Below are positions 1 through 9,547 of a stretch of 64,000 nucleotides of DNA, piece after piece; within the stretch, counting starts at the first letter, position 1, and every line of letters begins with the position of its first letter. The DNA comes from Selaginella moellendorffii (lineage: Eukaryota > Streptophyta > Lycopodiopsida > Selaginellales > Selaginellaceae). The notes beneath the pieces were generated by a model. It did no database searches, had not been told where the DNA came from, and was given only the letters and a program-made list of their open reading frames with translations. The position numbers and the translations under genes are program-made. The stretch is from positions 682,001 through 746,000 of the forward strand of contig NW_003314350.1 in NCBI RefSeq assembly GCF_000143415.4, given 5' to 3'.

Positions 1-330
1 TGGTTTTGCCTCAGTCCCTGCCGAAGGGTCCGCACCTTCTGCGCTGCCAGCATCCGCAGTCTTTCGCCTTTTCTTCCGCTTCTCGTCACGCTTTAGCTTG
101 CATACGAGAGTCTCCAGCAGGGCATTGGTCTGCGCCAATTGACCTTCTAGAACGTCCAATCGAGCCTTGGACGACCGAACCTCGCCACCGGACTCCTGTT
201 TGGAAGTTTCCTCACTGGAGTCCTCCTCATGCAAGGATTCCTCATCCATAGCCTCTTGTTCGACCGGAGGCTCCAGCTCTGGCGGAGGTTCCGTCTCCAC
301 CTGGGTTCGCTTACGCCCTGCCCTTGCCAT
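1..330 (-). CDS. gag-like N-terminus of the Gypsy element (partial)
   Basis: ATG at 330-328 on the minus strand opens a frame of about 110 codons without a stop to the window edge. The protein starts MARAGRKRTQ, has a Glu-rich stretch, then a helical segment (LEGQLAQTNALLETL) and a strongly basic run (KRDEKRKKRRK). A charged, coiled-coil-prone N-terminus is common in plant Gypsy gag proteins. The position just after the primer site supports gag. No zinc knuckle is in view because the frame leaves the window. Confidence 0.6.
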   Translation of the reverse strand, partial: MARAGRKRTQVETEPPPELEPPVEQEAMDEESLHEEDSSEETSKQESGGEVRSSKARLDVLEGQLAQTNALLETLVCKLKRDEKRKKRRKTADAGSAEGADPSAGTEAKP

Positions 331-373
331 CTCCCAGCAATCCGCCTCTATCCTTCGCTAGAACTGAGGAAAA

Positions 374-386
374 GGCTCCGATACCA
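374..386 (-). other. Primer-binding site, initiator tRNA-Met type
   Basis: On the minus strand the sequence is TGGTATCGGAGCC, three bases after the LTR end. The usual plant iMet primer site is TGGTATCAGAGCC, so there is one mismatch. This contrasts with the element at 51999-57563, which lacks such a site. Confidence 0.7.
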
Positions 387-389
387 AAT

Positions 390-1500
390 TGTAAGCCACA
401 AATTTTTCCTTTCCAATTTGCCAGCTTACCTCGTCTATCCGTCCAACACTGCCTTGGCTTTTGTTAAGTTCCCTCGCCAAGGTTCTCGCCTATGGTACCA
501 ACTCCTACTTGGTTTCAGCTACTCACTGCACGAGCAACGGGGTGTTAGCCATCCTTCCACGGATTCCCAAATCACTCCCAATCCCCCTCCCCGGGTTAGA
601 CTGGACTTAAGGTTCGGCTACACTCCCCGCAAGCACAAGCAACCAAGCACACCAAGCTTCCAGGTTCCTAACATCCCTTGGTACCACAAGACTTGATCAT
701 GGGACCCTCTAAATCCCAAGTCTTGAGTGCAACACTTGCTTCGGGATGCCGGGGCGAAACACCGTGGCCTAGCGGCCCGGTATGGGTACCTCTCGCCCCC
801 CACTTCCATCCCGAAGGAAGGCCCAAGCCCCTAGGAAGGGCGAGGACCAATGAGCCGCATGGTACTCAAGTGGGGCACCACTCCACATGAGCCGGGAGCA
901 CCGCAATCGGTTTCCCTTTCGGGAGTGGGAGCTGCTCTTGAGCACTTCCTTGGATGGCCCCTCCGGCACCAGCCAAGTCCATGCTCACTCCCACCCAAGG
1001 CCCCTCGGTCCCAGTCTCAACCTCAAGTCGGTTTGGAAGCCCAACTGGAGAGTCCCTTCAACTGGTTCCTGGACCTCACTATCCCTACTATACTTTTGGA
1101 ACCCCCTGCAGCCCCTCCCCCCTGGGGGACGCACGCTTTGGGCTTTCACCCCTTGACCCGTATTAGTATTTGGACTTAGTCTCTGGCTCGATCTCGGATC
1201 CGATTTCGGATCCGACTTCGGATTCGGTCTCGGACTCGATCGCGGACTCGATCTCGGACCCGATCTCGGGCCCGACCTCGGACTCGACTTTGGACTCGGT
1301 CTCGGACCCGATCTCGGATCTCGGACTCCGTCTCGAACTCGGACTCGAACTCGGTCCCCGAGTCGGTCTCAGACTTGATTCCGGACTCTATCTCGAACTC
1401 GGTCCTAGAGTCGGTCTTGGACTTGATCTTTGACTTGGTCCCATCCGATGAACTCTTTGTCATTTTGGTCATGCTTTCGGGGTTCCTTTAGCCTACGACA
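390..1500 (-). repeat. 5' LTR of the left-edge Gypsy element, about 1.1 kb
   Basis: On the minus strand the block starts TGTCGTAGGC at 1500 and ends GGCTTACA at 390, three bases before a tRNA-type primer site. It contains a long simple repeat (1170-1435). A degraded copy of its last 230 bp lies at about 5637-5880. The outer boundary at 1500 is inferred from the ACA end and from where similarity to the kinase copy begins. Confidence 0.65.
1170..1435. repeat. Imperfect CTCGGA-type simple repeat inside the LTR
   Basis: About 265 bp are made of variants of a 6/12-base unit (CTCGGACTCGAT and relatives). The periodicity keeps frames open on both strands: the plus strand reads as Ser-Asp repeats and the minus strand as Arg-Asp repeats. 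It looks like an expanded satellite within the LTR, not coding sequence. Confidence 0.7.
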
Positions 1501-1528
1501 CCTCAGCGGGTTGGTTCTTTACAGTGCT

Positions 1529-2170
1529 ATAGTTCTCTAGAATTTAAGAATGATTGATCACATGATCTAGTGTCAATCTTTTCCTCCATAATCAGATTTT
1601 ACACCTCCGGCTACATATTGACAAGCCACTGGAACTCCAGGTTCGATCACTTGTAGCCTTTGAGAAGCTTGTATGCCATCACTCCAAGCCCCCAAACATC
1701 CACTGCCTTTGTGTATGACAATCTCCTGTATCTCTCGATGAAGATATTCTCAGGAGCCATGTACTTCTTTGTCCCACAACACTAGCTCATCTCTCTTGGA
1801 TCGTCGGTTACCACTCCAAATCCACCAATCAGTGGTTCGTCTATGCTTGCATCTTGCAGCTTGGTGAAAACGTTCTCCAGCTTGAGGTCGCGATGGGCAA
1901 CACCCTTCGACTGAGTGTCTCGGCCAGCTTCTTCAGAATCTCGGCTACCTCCTTCTCGCTCAGTGGCCCTTTCATCGCTTGATCCCACAGGCTAGGGCCA
2001 CACAGCTCCATGACTATCGTCCCAAAGCAACACCTGTCAACCTTCTTCTCCCTTTCTCCCTTTTCTCCCTTTTCAGCCCCTGGAGAGAGATAAGATCCTT
2101 GTTCCCTCTTGGCGCCACTCTCACGCTTAACCATCTTTTCTGCGAACGTTGTGGGCTGTGTTATCAACCG
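1529..2170 (-). pseudogene. Decayed copy of the protein kinase gene at 7972-8892
   Basis: The minus strand aligns with the intact kinase from about 8071 to 8790. The HRD-loop, DFG and APE regions are recognisable. It is broken by an in-frame TAG at 1782-1784 just after the MS dipeptide, by several deletions, and by a CT-rich expansion near 2043-2075. At least two deletions lie between short direct repeats. For example, the parent's stretch from CTGGAACTCC to the next AGGTTCG is collapsed at about 1632. Both ends of the reading frame are missing. It cannot encode a kinase. Confidence 0.85.
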
Positions 2171-2624
2171 GTCATCAAAAATTAAAGTTCGCATGTTACT
2201 ATTTTTCTATATCCTCAACAACATTATGTAAAGGGTATATTCAACTTCAAAGCGATTTGAATCCTCAGATGTGTAACTGCAGTTACAGCTCATTGTAAAG
2301 CAAAGAAGATTCACAAATTCCATGTAATGCCCTTAGTGGGCATTTAACAACACTTGATTTTTTAAATTCCCTGCACGTAAGCCTGTCTTTCAGTCCTTGG
2401 GGATGTTCCATCTCCTCCCCAAATGCAGTGCTCTCCCACAGTCCCACTTCATCCAAGCGCCACTGGTTCCGGGGATTTCCATAAAAACCACCTTCATCAG
2501 TGGCAGCAAATAGTTCCTCTTTACCTCGGCTCCCTCGAGAGATACTCAATCCTCGAATCCACCACCTTTCTCATCGCACATTCCCTCCATAACCCATAAG
2601 ACCCTCGTCCTTGTCTAGCATCCT
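2171..2624. other. Unassigned insert between the kinase and fucosyltransferase relics
   Basis: This stretch does not match the corresponding part of the intact block (8791-9600). The minus strand has an open frame over 2549-2283 (88 codons, without an obvious ATG) that I do not recognise. It may be a fragment captured during decay of the duplicate. Confidence 0.3.
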
Positions 2625-3772
2625 CTTCACACACCACTGGTCTGTTCTTCCTCTACGTTTTGCTGTCTCAGAATTACTTCCCGGACAAGGTCGCGGAGGA
2701 TCTCATCGTTCCAGAGCAAGGCGATGCTCGCAGCGGCTAGAGTTCCAGTGCTATCGCCGCAAATCCTCAGACCCATCGGCGGAAAGCTACTCGCCATCTC
2801 CAGCTCTCATCCACCGCGACGTTACGAGCAAATCCACGCCCGGTGCTCTCGATTGATCCAAGATGACCCAAACGGCGATCACGGCGACTCCCAATTCGTG
2901 GTGTGGATAGCGCCATTTGGATCGCGAGCCTGGGAAACAAGATGCTGGCGATTGCTTCCACTTTTCTCTATGCTCTGCTCATGAACAGAGTTTTTCTCAT
3001 CGCGAGAGATTCGTCCACAGAGAACATGGATCGATTGTTTTGCGAGCCATTCCCAAAGAAGTGTAGTCCACGGACAGATAACTTGATCGAGTTCGCGAAA
3101 TCGTGACAGTGCTTAGAAGATCCGGGCGTGATGAATCGTTGTTGACTGTGAATAATCGGCTCTCCAGGGAGCCAGGAACTCGGACGATCGAAATTTTTTC
3201 TGCAAGGAGCAGCAAAAACTCTTCCAATCGCATGGCTGTTTCGCCGGTCAAACGTCTACTTCGTTCCGGGATTGTTCTTGGTGGGCAGCAGCAGATCGCG
3301 GCGGTAGTGACTTCGCTGGACGAGCGTCACTTTGACGGAGATCTACCTCAACTCCTCCACCGCCGATGGATCGATCGTGAGAGTGGAGCAGCCCAGCCAC
3401 GAGGGGCAGCAGCATACCGGATTTCTCGATCACGACGAGAAGGCTCTCGCGGAGATTTATTTTCTGGGTTGCTCCTGGCACCACTTTCGGCTACATTGGC
3501 CATGGAATGGAGGCATAACCATGTCAAAGAAAGATAGCTTCCTATATCAAACAATTCATACCAAAACTCTCTACATGTCCTAAAAAGAATGGATTAAGAT
3601 TCAAGTTGGTTTGAGTTAAACACCAGGCGCTATAGCTTGACATCTCCATAATCGCAGTTAGACTCCCGAAACGAAAAGAAGCAAGGATCCATAGTTCTTG
3701 CCTTGGAGCAAACATCCCCACCTGATCCAGGCCCAGCCCACATAAGCCAGGGCCTCAACCCGGTTAATCCCT
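2625..3772 (+). pseudogene. Decayed, internally inverted copy of the GT37 fucosyltransferase gene
   Basis: The sequence follows the intact gene at 9548-11083 from its transmembrane region to past its stop codon. It has frameshifts and large deletions (most of parent 10240-10620 is missing). Two blocks are inverted in place: 3061-3180 is the reverse complement of parent about 10047-10215, and 3506-3772 is the reverse complement of parent about 10878-11219, which includes the parent's stop and 3' flank. On both sides of each block the sequence resumes in the parental orientation with almost no lost bases. No long reading frame survives. Confidence 0.88.
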
Positions 3773-3957
3773 GAGCTTGGATGTTACAAAAAAGAATCCA
3801 CGATTAAGATGTGCGAGGATAAATTTATAGCAAGAAATGGCATAGCTTCTGTAATTATCATTCACATGATAGACGTTTTTCAATTTATAAGATTTGCATG
3901 ATGGGTGATTCTCCTCTTTTTGTTTCCATGGCCGTGCAAGTTGTAGTTCCAGTGGGA

Positions 3958-4345
3958 TCAAACTCCTGGTGAAGTTTTCGTGTATGAATGTCTTCTTTGG
4001 ACTCGGCAGTGCCAAGCCTGCAAGAATGATCGCGTTGATAACTTCTTCCAGGAGCCTGTCTCAAGCCAAGCTGATCCAAAGTCGGGTTTTTTCCAGCAGC
4101 CACCAAGGGACTTTTCTGTTGAATCTTCACATCAAATGTATGGGAGATGTGGACATGTGGCCGTTGCTTGCTCGGTCTTCGATGCTGTAGAACTCACTTG
4201 GAATTTGATGCTGTCAGCATATGCCAAGAACGGGCATTTGCAGAGGGCTAAAGAGGTTTAAGACTCCATGCCTGGGAAGGACTTAGTTTCATGCAATGGA
4301 ATGCTTGCTGCGTACTCTCAGGCCGGGAAACTGGGTGACGCTGTC
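3958..4345 (+). pseudogene. Truncated copy of the start of the PPR gene at 11468
   Basis: This aligns with parent about 11446-11845 (leader, start and the first few repeats). It contains a stop in place of a Tyr codon at 4259-4261, small indels and a lost internal stretch. Similarity ends where the parent reads on into its fourth repeat. It is the right end of the duplicated block. Confidence 0.82.
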
Positions 4346-5193
4346 GGGTTTTTTGGAGCGAAGAGTCTTAGATAACCGAAGCAGGGACAACACTGTGTAT
4401 ATTGTTGGAGGCAAGCTGCCAGTGGTCGTCTCTGCGATGTGCTGGTAGAGTTTGGGCTTGGCTGCCTGTTTCGCTGATGCCCGATTCTTGAAGGTTTTGG
4501 ATTTGGGGAATATGTGTAAGGTTCTGGTTTCCTTGCTCAAACCATGGATGGTGATTACAACCTGAAAGAAGAGTGACACTTCGCTTGGATGACACACGTA
4601 TGTTTTTGTGCAAGGCCTCGTCAAGGACTCGGCCTCCTAAGGTGGCAACACGCATATCAATGAGGGTTCTATCTTCAAGCCCGATTCCTTTAATTCGAGG
4701 TTATAACAGAAATTCTTTTAATTAATTAAAGACTAATTTAGAGTCTTAGAACATTCTTAAACAATATAAGTTTAAATCCTTTTAAACGAGAAAAGTTCAG
4801 ATGAATGGATGTTCGGGCAAAGTGGCGGCAAACTGTGAAGCAAGCCACCAAAGTCTAAGTTCTTCTTTAGTAAGTTGTTATATAAGATCAGTGGCTTGCT
4901 AGATTGGTAAAGGTCTGGATACTCTCAAGTGGCTACTGGCTTGAAGCTGTGATTAACTTTCAGAGTTTCTGGTTCTTAATCCCTATTGCCACAGGTTGAT
5001 GAAATACGCCCCTCTGCACATACTTTGAATAAATGTGGCTGGTTGGACAAGTCTTTTTTCAGATCGTTCTTAGGTTAAAGTTAAAGAAGTCGAAAGTCGA
5101 AGTTATTTTATATAAGTGACAGAAAAGTTGAATCTAGATCCAGTAAATTTCATCCAAATATGCACGTAAAATTGGCCTCTTCATGACAAACAG
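4346..5193. other. No recognised gene
   Basis: Bases 4346-4680 have moderate GC and short open frames on both strands; the plus strand around 4385 reads NTVYIVGGKLP, faintly kelch-like, but a stop follows quickly. From 4680 the sequence is AT-rich and shows no feature. Confidence 0.3.
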
Positions 5194-5460
5194 GAAGAAA
5201 GGGGTAGATTTGAGGTGATAATCCAAGAAGGGAAACTGGTCTATAAGGCAACTGGCATTCCTGTCCATGAAACTTATTCTCCTACATTCTTGTTTGTAAT
5301 GGATCCAAATGGGATATATGCTGCTGAGGTAGGCATCCCTATTATTCTATACAAATTCGTCTCTTCCTTCCAGAAAAAAGATGGTTACCAGCAAGACTCC
5401 TTGCATACATTCAACATTCCTGCTGCTCTTATGGCTCCAGCTGCTACAAAACTTGAATGA
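5194..5460 (+). pseudogene. Fragment of an IQM-type calmodulin-binding protein gene
   Basis: Two exon-like pieces join in frame. The first (5194-5328) follows an AG and reads FEVIIQEGKLVYKATG..., then FLFVMDPNGIYAAE. The second (5374-5457) follows a 45-nt GT...AG gap and reads KKDGYQ...ALMAPAATKL, then a TGA. As I recall the family, plant IQM proteins have at this place an EVIVEDGKLVYKQTG-like strand, a FVLS..LYVG strand and a GLFQHSSFLAGGATTAAG-like stretch. The match is to the C-terminal region only. No IQ motif or upstream exons are visible, and an LTR relic begins 180 bp downstream, so it is probably a dead fragment. Confidence 0.5.
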
Positions 5461-5636
5461 TAAAGGCAAGAGATTTTTTATTTTCAAATGATTGTGACCA
5501 AAGGTATATATATTGTTTCAGAGTGAACAATTCCAATGGACATTATAAACCAAATTCCTCAACCTTGCACAACTTCCTTGACAAGTTGAGCAAAAGAGGT
5601 GTTAATACATCTTTAGTGAAAATTTCTACTTTAAGC

Positions 5637-5880
5637 TAAAAAAAATTTCTATCCAATTTGCCAATTTACTTTGTATATTCGACTACCTCTACTTTGGCTT
5701 CAATTAATTTCCCTTCCCAAGGTTCCATCAGTTCTTAAAACATGACTGTTGAATTGAAAAAGCATATTCTAGCATATATTCTTACTACTTACCCTACTTG
5801 GATTTAGCTAATTAGCCATCTATTCAGGGATTACAATTAGGCTAAATAGATTTAAACTAAGCAGTATATTCTATGAAACT
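5637..5880 (-). repeat. Degraded LTR relic of the left-edge Gypsy family
   Basis: The stretch follows 395-625 in the same orientation: a TTCC/TATCC AATTTGCCA start, then a CTTTGGCTT...TTCCC..CCAAGGTTC block, then CCTACTTGG.TT.AGCTA, then an AGACT-like end. Most differences are C-to-T or G-to-A, leaving the copy far more AT-rich. No second LTR or coding part is seen beside it. Confidence 0.6.
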
Positions 5881-6075
5881 ATTTGAAATAGGGAATATCC
5901 ATGCCCTACTTTAGGAACTCACTTTTTTCTTTTTCTTTTTCTTTATCTTTATTAAATATATTTATAATAAAAATTTAATAGAAAACTTTAAAAATATTAT
6001 AATATTTTTATAAAAAATATTTTTTAACAAAAGACACAAATTTCTTATATATTAGAGCTAATTAAGTATAGACTT

Positions 6076-6969
6076 ATGAAAATATTATTGTTTTTATTTT
6101 TATATTTTCTATTTTTAATTAAAAATATAGTTTATGGAAGAGCAACTGTAGAATGGGGTAATAATAACACACTCACTGAAAATGAAATTAACCTTATAAT
6201 TAATAATGGATTCTTAGATCTTTTAACTCACATTAAAAATTATCATTCATATTCAAGAAATTTTAAGAATTTAACTGTTTTAAATATTGGCAGGGGTGTA
6301 TTTGCTGTAAGAATTGAGCGTGTGGATGGAGAGCCACCATATTGTTCAACTGGTCAAACTGAAAATACAATTATTGGTATGAGAATCAAAGAAGCTGTTA
6401 GATACTTAGTCAATACATATAATGCTACAATGATTGCAGCAAAATCTGATGTATGCAAGATTATATCTCAAAATTATATAATTCAATATTCAGTTGTGTT
6501 TTGGTGGAGACTAACCTTAAGTAAAGTTAATAGTTTGTTTACATCTTATCTTTCATATGATAATTGTGATACTACCTTAACTACTTTAAATGCTGGTTTT
6601 TCAGACCATGTGTTATATACAGGCCAATTTTTGGTATCCCCAAATCGCAAAAATGTATTATTAATAGAAATAAATTGTAAAGTTTCACTTTATTCAGGAA
6701 AAAATTTATTATGGAGATCTGATATCACATTTGATTTTATTGGTCAATGTAAGCTTGATCTTCAAAAAGATGGGAATTTGGTATTATATACTGATAAGAA
6801 AATAAAAATGTGGTCAATTGATCATTATTGTTATAATCAACCAGATTGTATACTTCTTACTTATCTTAGTTTATTAAATAATTGCAACTTAGTAATTTAT
6901 GAGGCTAATAGTCCAAATGCTATTTGGTGGGAAACAAAAACTACTAATCATTTCGGTTGTTTAAAATAA
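6076..6969 (+). CDS. Secreted protein with C-terminal B-lectin (GNA-like) domain
   Basis: This single-exon frame of 297 codons starts at an ATG with a clear signal peptide (residues 1-20, mostly Leu/Phe/Ile). Residues about 21-160 form a domain I do not recognise, with two Cys and several N-glycosylation sequons (for example NNT, NLT, NAT). Residues about 180-290 look like a bulb-lectin beta-prism: one good mannose-site motif QKDGNLVLY and a decayed second one, NCNLVIY, followed by IWWET. The family binds mannose-type sugars outside the cell, and a defence or recognition role is an inference. The gene is extremely AT-rich, with mostly A/T-ending codons, unlike the GC-balanced genes around it. 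Its neighbours are repeat relics. Confidence 0.7.
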   Translation: MKILLFLFLYFLFLIKNIVYGRATVEWGNNNTLTENEINLIINNGFLDLLTHIKNYHSYSRNFKNLTVLNIGRGVFAVRIERVDGEPPYCSTGQTENTIIGMRIKEAVRYLVNTYNATMIAAKSDVCKIISQNYIIQYSVVFWWRLTLSKVNSLFTSYLSYDNCDTTLTTLNAGFSDHVLYTGQFLVSPNRKNVLLIEINCKVSLYSGKNLLWRSDITFDFIGQCKLDLQKDGNLVLYTDKKIKMWSIDHYCYNQPDCILLTYLSLLNNCNLVIYEANSPNAIWWETKTTNHFGCLK

Positions 6970-7971
6970 TACTTAAGATTTATATTAGTCATGTAAAACT
7001 TTATTAAGCGCAATTTAATTTACAATAGTTTAGTATCCAAATGAAAATTAGAGGGACCAAGAGTGAATTAAATTGCATGCAAGGTCTTTTCTCTTTTGTT
7101 GTGCTCTGAGTGGAATATTATATTCAGATCTAATGCTTCCATCATTCCTTGCCATGTAGAACCATCCAACTTAAAATTTGATACTTCCATCATGTTTTAC
7201 CAAATCTCTATTAGAGTGAGTGAAAGGCGTCAAAATCATAATTGAAACTTTTATTAAATTTTTTTGAAATTCTTTGTTTAAGCTATTGTTAAATAGCTTT
7301 ATTTAATTATAGTTTCTTTTTATTGAGCATGAAAAGCATGATAAAATTTAACTATAATACGGTTAACCAAGGACAATATGGTACGGAAAAGAAAAAGAAA
7401 AAGAAATGTTTAAAATATTATGTTATTATCTTGGTATTTTCTTCATGTCTGAAGATTGTTTTTAATATGCAGAGTCCAAGTGACAAGAGTTAGTTCATTG
7501 ATACTACAAGCTTTAGCCAGTTTGCCTATGAAATTTGCTATATCACATCAACCTTAGAACGAGCTTTCATAACCAAAGAGCTGTCTACTCACACAAGGTA
7601 ACTGTGCTTGAGTTCCTAATATGTGCAAGAATGCAAAATATAAATGAGGGAGCAAGCATCATCTTTACAGTGGCACTATCATTGTTTTAGGTAATCAGGA
7701 AATGAGAGAAGATCATCTTCTATGCACTTGTTGGTTATGAGGCTTTACAACCTTCTTAAGGTGTTTGATGGCTGTTTTTTATTGTTTCCTTGTAACTCCA
7801 TGGTAATAATGTAGCTGCTTTCGAAGGATTGGGTTTAATGACAAGTTACACCATTAAGGATTGGTTGTTGCAGCCGAGCTACAACGAAACTTATGACAAT
7901 TTTAAACATCTTTTCAAAAACTTGGTTAAAACATATTTAACTTTAGATGAGCTTTGGTGTAGAAGTTTTGG
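6970..7971. other. AT-rich intergenic DNA
   Basis: About 1 kb with short frames only. I see no gene, tRNA or repeat that can be named. Confidence 0.5.
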
Positions 7972-8892
7972 CTAAACCACCCTAAGTTTCTTCACAGCTG
8001 GATGGCTAGAGTGTGGAGTGCTTCTCTTCCCTCCACAACAACTTGTGATATTGGCAGTAGCCCGTGTGGTGCTACAGTTCTCTAGAATCCAAGGATGATT
8101 GATCACTTGATCTAGTGCCAATCTCTTCCTGGGATCCAAGTCCAGCATGCCCATAATCAGATGTTTCGCCTCTGGTGACAGATTGGCAGGCCACTGGAAC
8201 TCCCCCTCGCGCAGCAAATCCATCTCCAGGTTCGATCGGTTGTAGCCCTTGAGGAGTTCGTATGCGATCACTCCAAGCCCCCAAACATCCACCGCCTTCG
8301 TGTAAAACAGCCCATATCTCTCGACAAAGATAAGCTCGGGAGCCATGTACTTCTCAGTCCCGCAGCTCTGGCTCATCTCTCTGGCATCGTCGGTCGCCAC
8401 TCCAAAATCCCCAATCACTGGCCTGATCGTGCTTGCATCTTGCAGCTTGGTGAAAACGTTCTCCAGCTTGAGATCGCGATGGACAATACCACTCGAGTGG
8501 ACGCCCTTGAGCGTCTCAGCGAGCTCCTTAACGATCTCGGCTACCTCCTCCTCACTCAGTGGCCCTTTCATCGCTAGATCGCGCAGGCTAGGGCCACAAA
8601 GTTCCATGACCATCGTCCCAAAGCAACGCCCGCCAACCTTCCTCTCCCTCCTCAGCCCATGGAGGAAGACAACTCCAGGAATGGGGCGAAGCTTGTCCAA
8701 GATCCTTGTCTCCCTCTCGGCACAACTCTCCGACTTAAACATCTTTCCTGCGTACCTATGGCGGTGGCGGGCTGCGTCGCTCAGCAAGTAGACTTGGCCC
8801 TGTCCTCCATGCCCCAACTTCTCGTGTCTAATGTACCACTTGAGAAGCTCGCCACACTCGTCATCTCTAAACTCGCCATCCTCGAGCGCCAT
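7972..8892 (-). CDS. Small Ser/Thr protein kinase (CDPK/PEPC-kinase-like catalytic domain)
   Basis: The first true ATG on the minus strand is at 8892 and gives 306 residues, almost entirely a kinase domain. Visible motifs in order are a glycine loop GHGGQGQVY, a lysine in AGKMF, HRDLKLENV, DFGVA, a MAPE-type APE, and DVWGLGV. The tail after the domain is short and basic (VKKLRVV). There are no EF hands or membrane segment, so it resembles the stand-alone kinases of the CDPK/PEPC-kinase group. The substrate is unknown. It is divergent from the fucosyltransferase gene with about 650 bp between start codons. A broken copy lies at 1529-2170. Confidence 0.85.
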   Translation of the reverse strand: MALEDGEFRDDECGELLKWYIRHEKLGHGGQGQVYLLSDAARHRHRYAGKMFKSESCAERETRILDKLRPIPGVVFLHGLRRERKVGGRCFGTMVMELCGPSLRDLAMKGPLSEEEVAEIVKELAETLKGVHSSGIVHRDLKLENVFTKLQDASTIRPVIGDFGVATDDAREMSQSCGTEKYMAPELIFVERYGLFYTKAVDVWGLGVIAYELLKGYNRSNLEMDLLREGEFQWPANLSPEAKHLIMGMLDLDPRKRLALDQVINHPWILENCSTTRATANITSCCGGKRSTPHSSHPAVKKLRVV

Positions 8893-9547
8893 CACGTCTT
8901 CCCCTTTTTCTCGCTTGGTTTTAAGAAAACCTAGCTTCCCACAGGTTTAATGATCGCGAAAAGGCCATTACTTTTATTAAACTAAAAACTTCACCAGTAA
9001 AAAACTGACCATTGTAAAAGACCATTTTAAGATCCAATGGCTAATATTTTTTGGTTTGCTTAAGGGAAGGGGAGTTAAGATGGTAGTGAATATACTTAAA
9101 ATATGCTTGAAAATTTAAAATATTCTACCATCTAACGGTTCTTATTCATTTAGATTAATTTTGTATTTATAATTTTAAAACATGTTTATACTTTCTTAAA
9201 CACTTTCTAGTATATTCTATTTTATTCTACCGGTTGGTATTGCAATAAAATTAATCTTGTGTTTATAAATTACAAACATGCTTATAATTATAAATTTTTA
9301 TTTGATCAATTAGATTAATAATTAAGAATAACACTACTATTAAGCAAACAAACTCGTAACAAATTATTATTACTTAGAATAATTTATATGGAATTAAAGG
9401 TGATCGCTATTTTATAATTACCCTCCAGGGTTGACCAGCGCGTTGTTTGATGCAGTCGGAGTTTTACGTGTACATGCAAACCAGCCAAGCACGGAAGCTT
9501 CACGAGCAGAGTTATGACTATGCGCACGATCATTCCCTTCGTGAAGA
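8893..9547. promoter_or_regulatory. Shared upstream region of the kinase and fucosyltransferase genes
   Basis: This is 655 bp between two divergent start codons. The centre (about 8950-9410) is AT-rich with repeated ATAAT/TTTATAA runs. No element can be assigned with certainty. It is largely absent from the decayed copy of the block. Confidence 0.45.

Larger units (their letters stand above)
1..1500 (-). mobile_element. Gypsy-type LTR retrotransposon, 5' end only (cut by window edge)
   Basis: This is the start of an element that reads leftwards. Going down in coordinate there is a long terminal repeat (1500 to 390, TGT...ACA ends), a primer-binding site (386-374) and an open gag-like frame starting at 330 and still open at base 1. 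The order and spacing are those of a Gypsy/Ty3 element that uses a tRNA primer. The rest of the element, its second LTR and the left target duplication lie outside the window. The five bases right of the LTR are CCTCA (1501-1505), the expected target-site duplication if the left flank matches. The element lies against the decayed kinase copy that starts at about 1529. Confidence 0.75.

Noticed and set aside
1170-1472. Open frames of Ser-Asp (plus) and Arg-Asp (minus) repeats
   Set aside because: They follow from the 6/12-base simple repeat and lie inside an LTR; frames are open on both strands for that reason.
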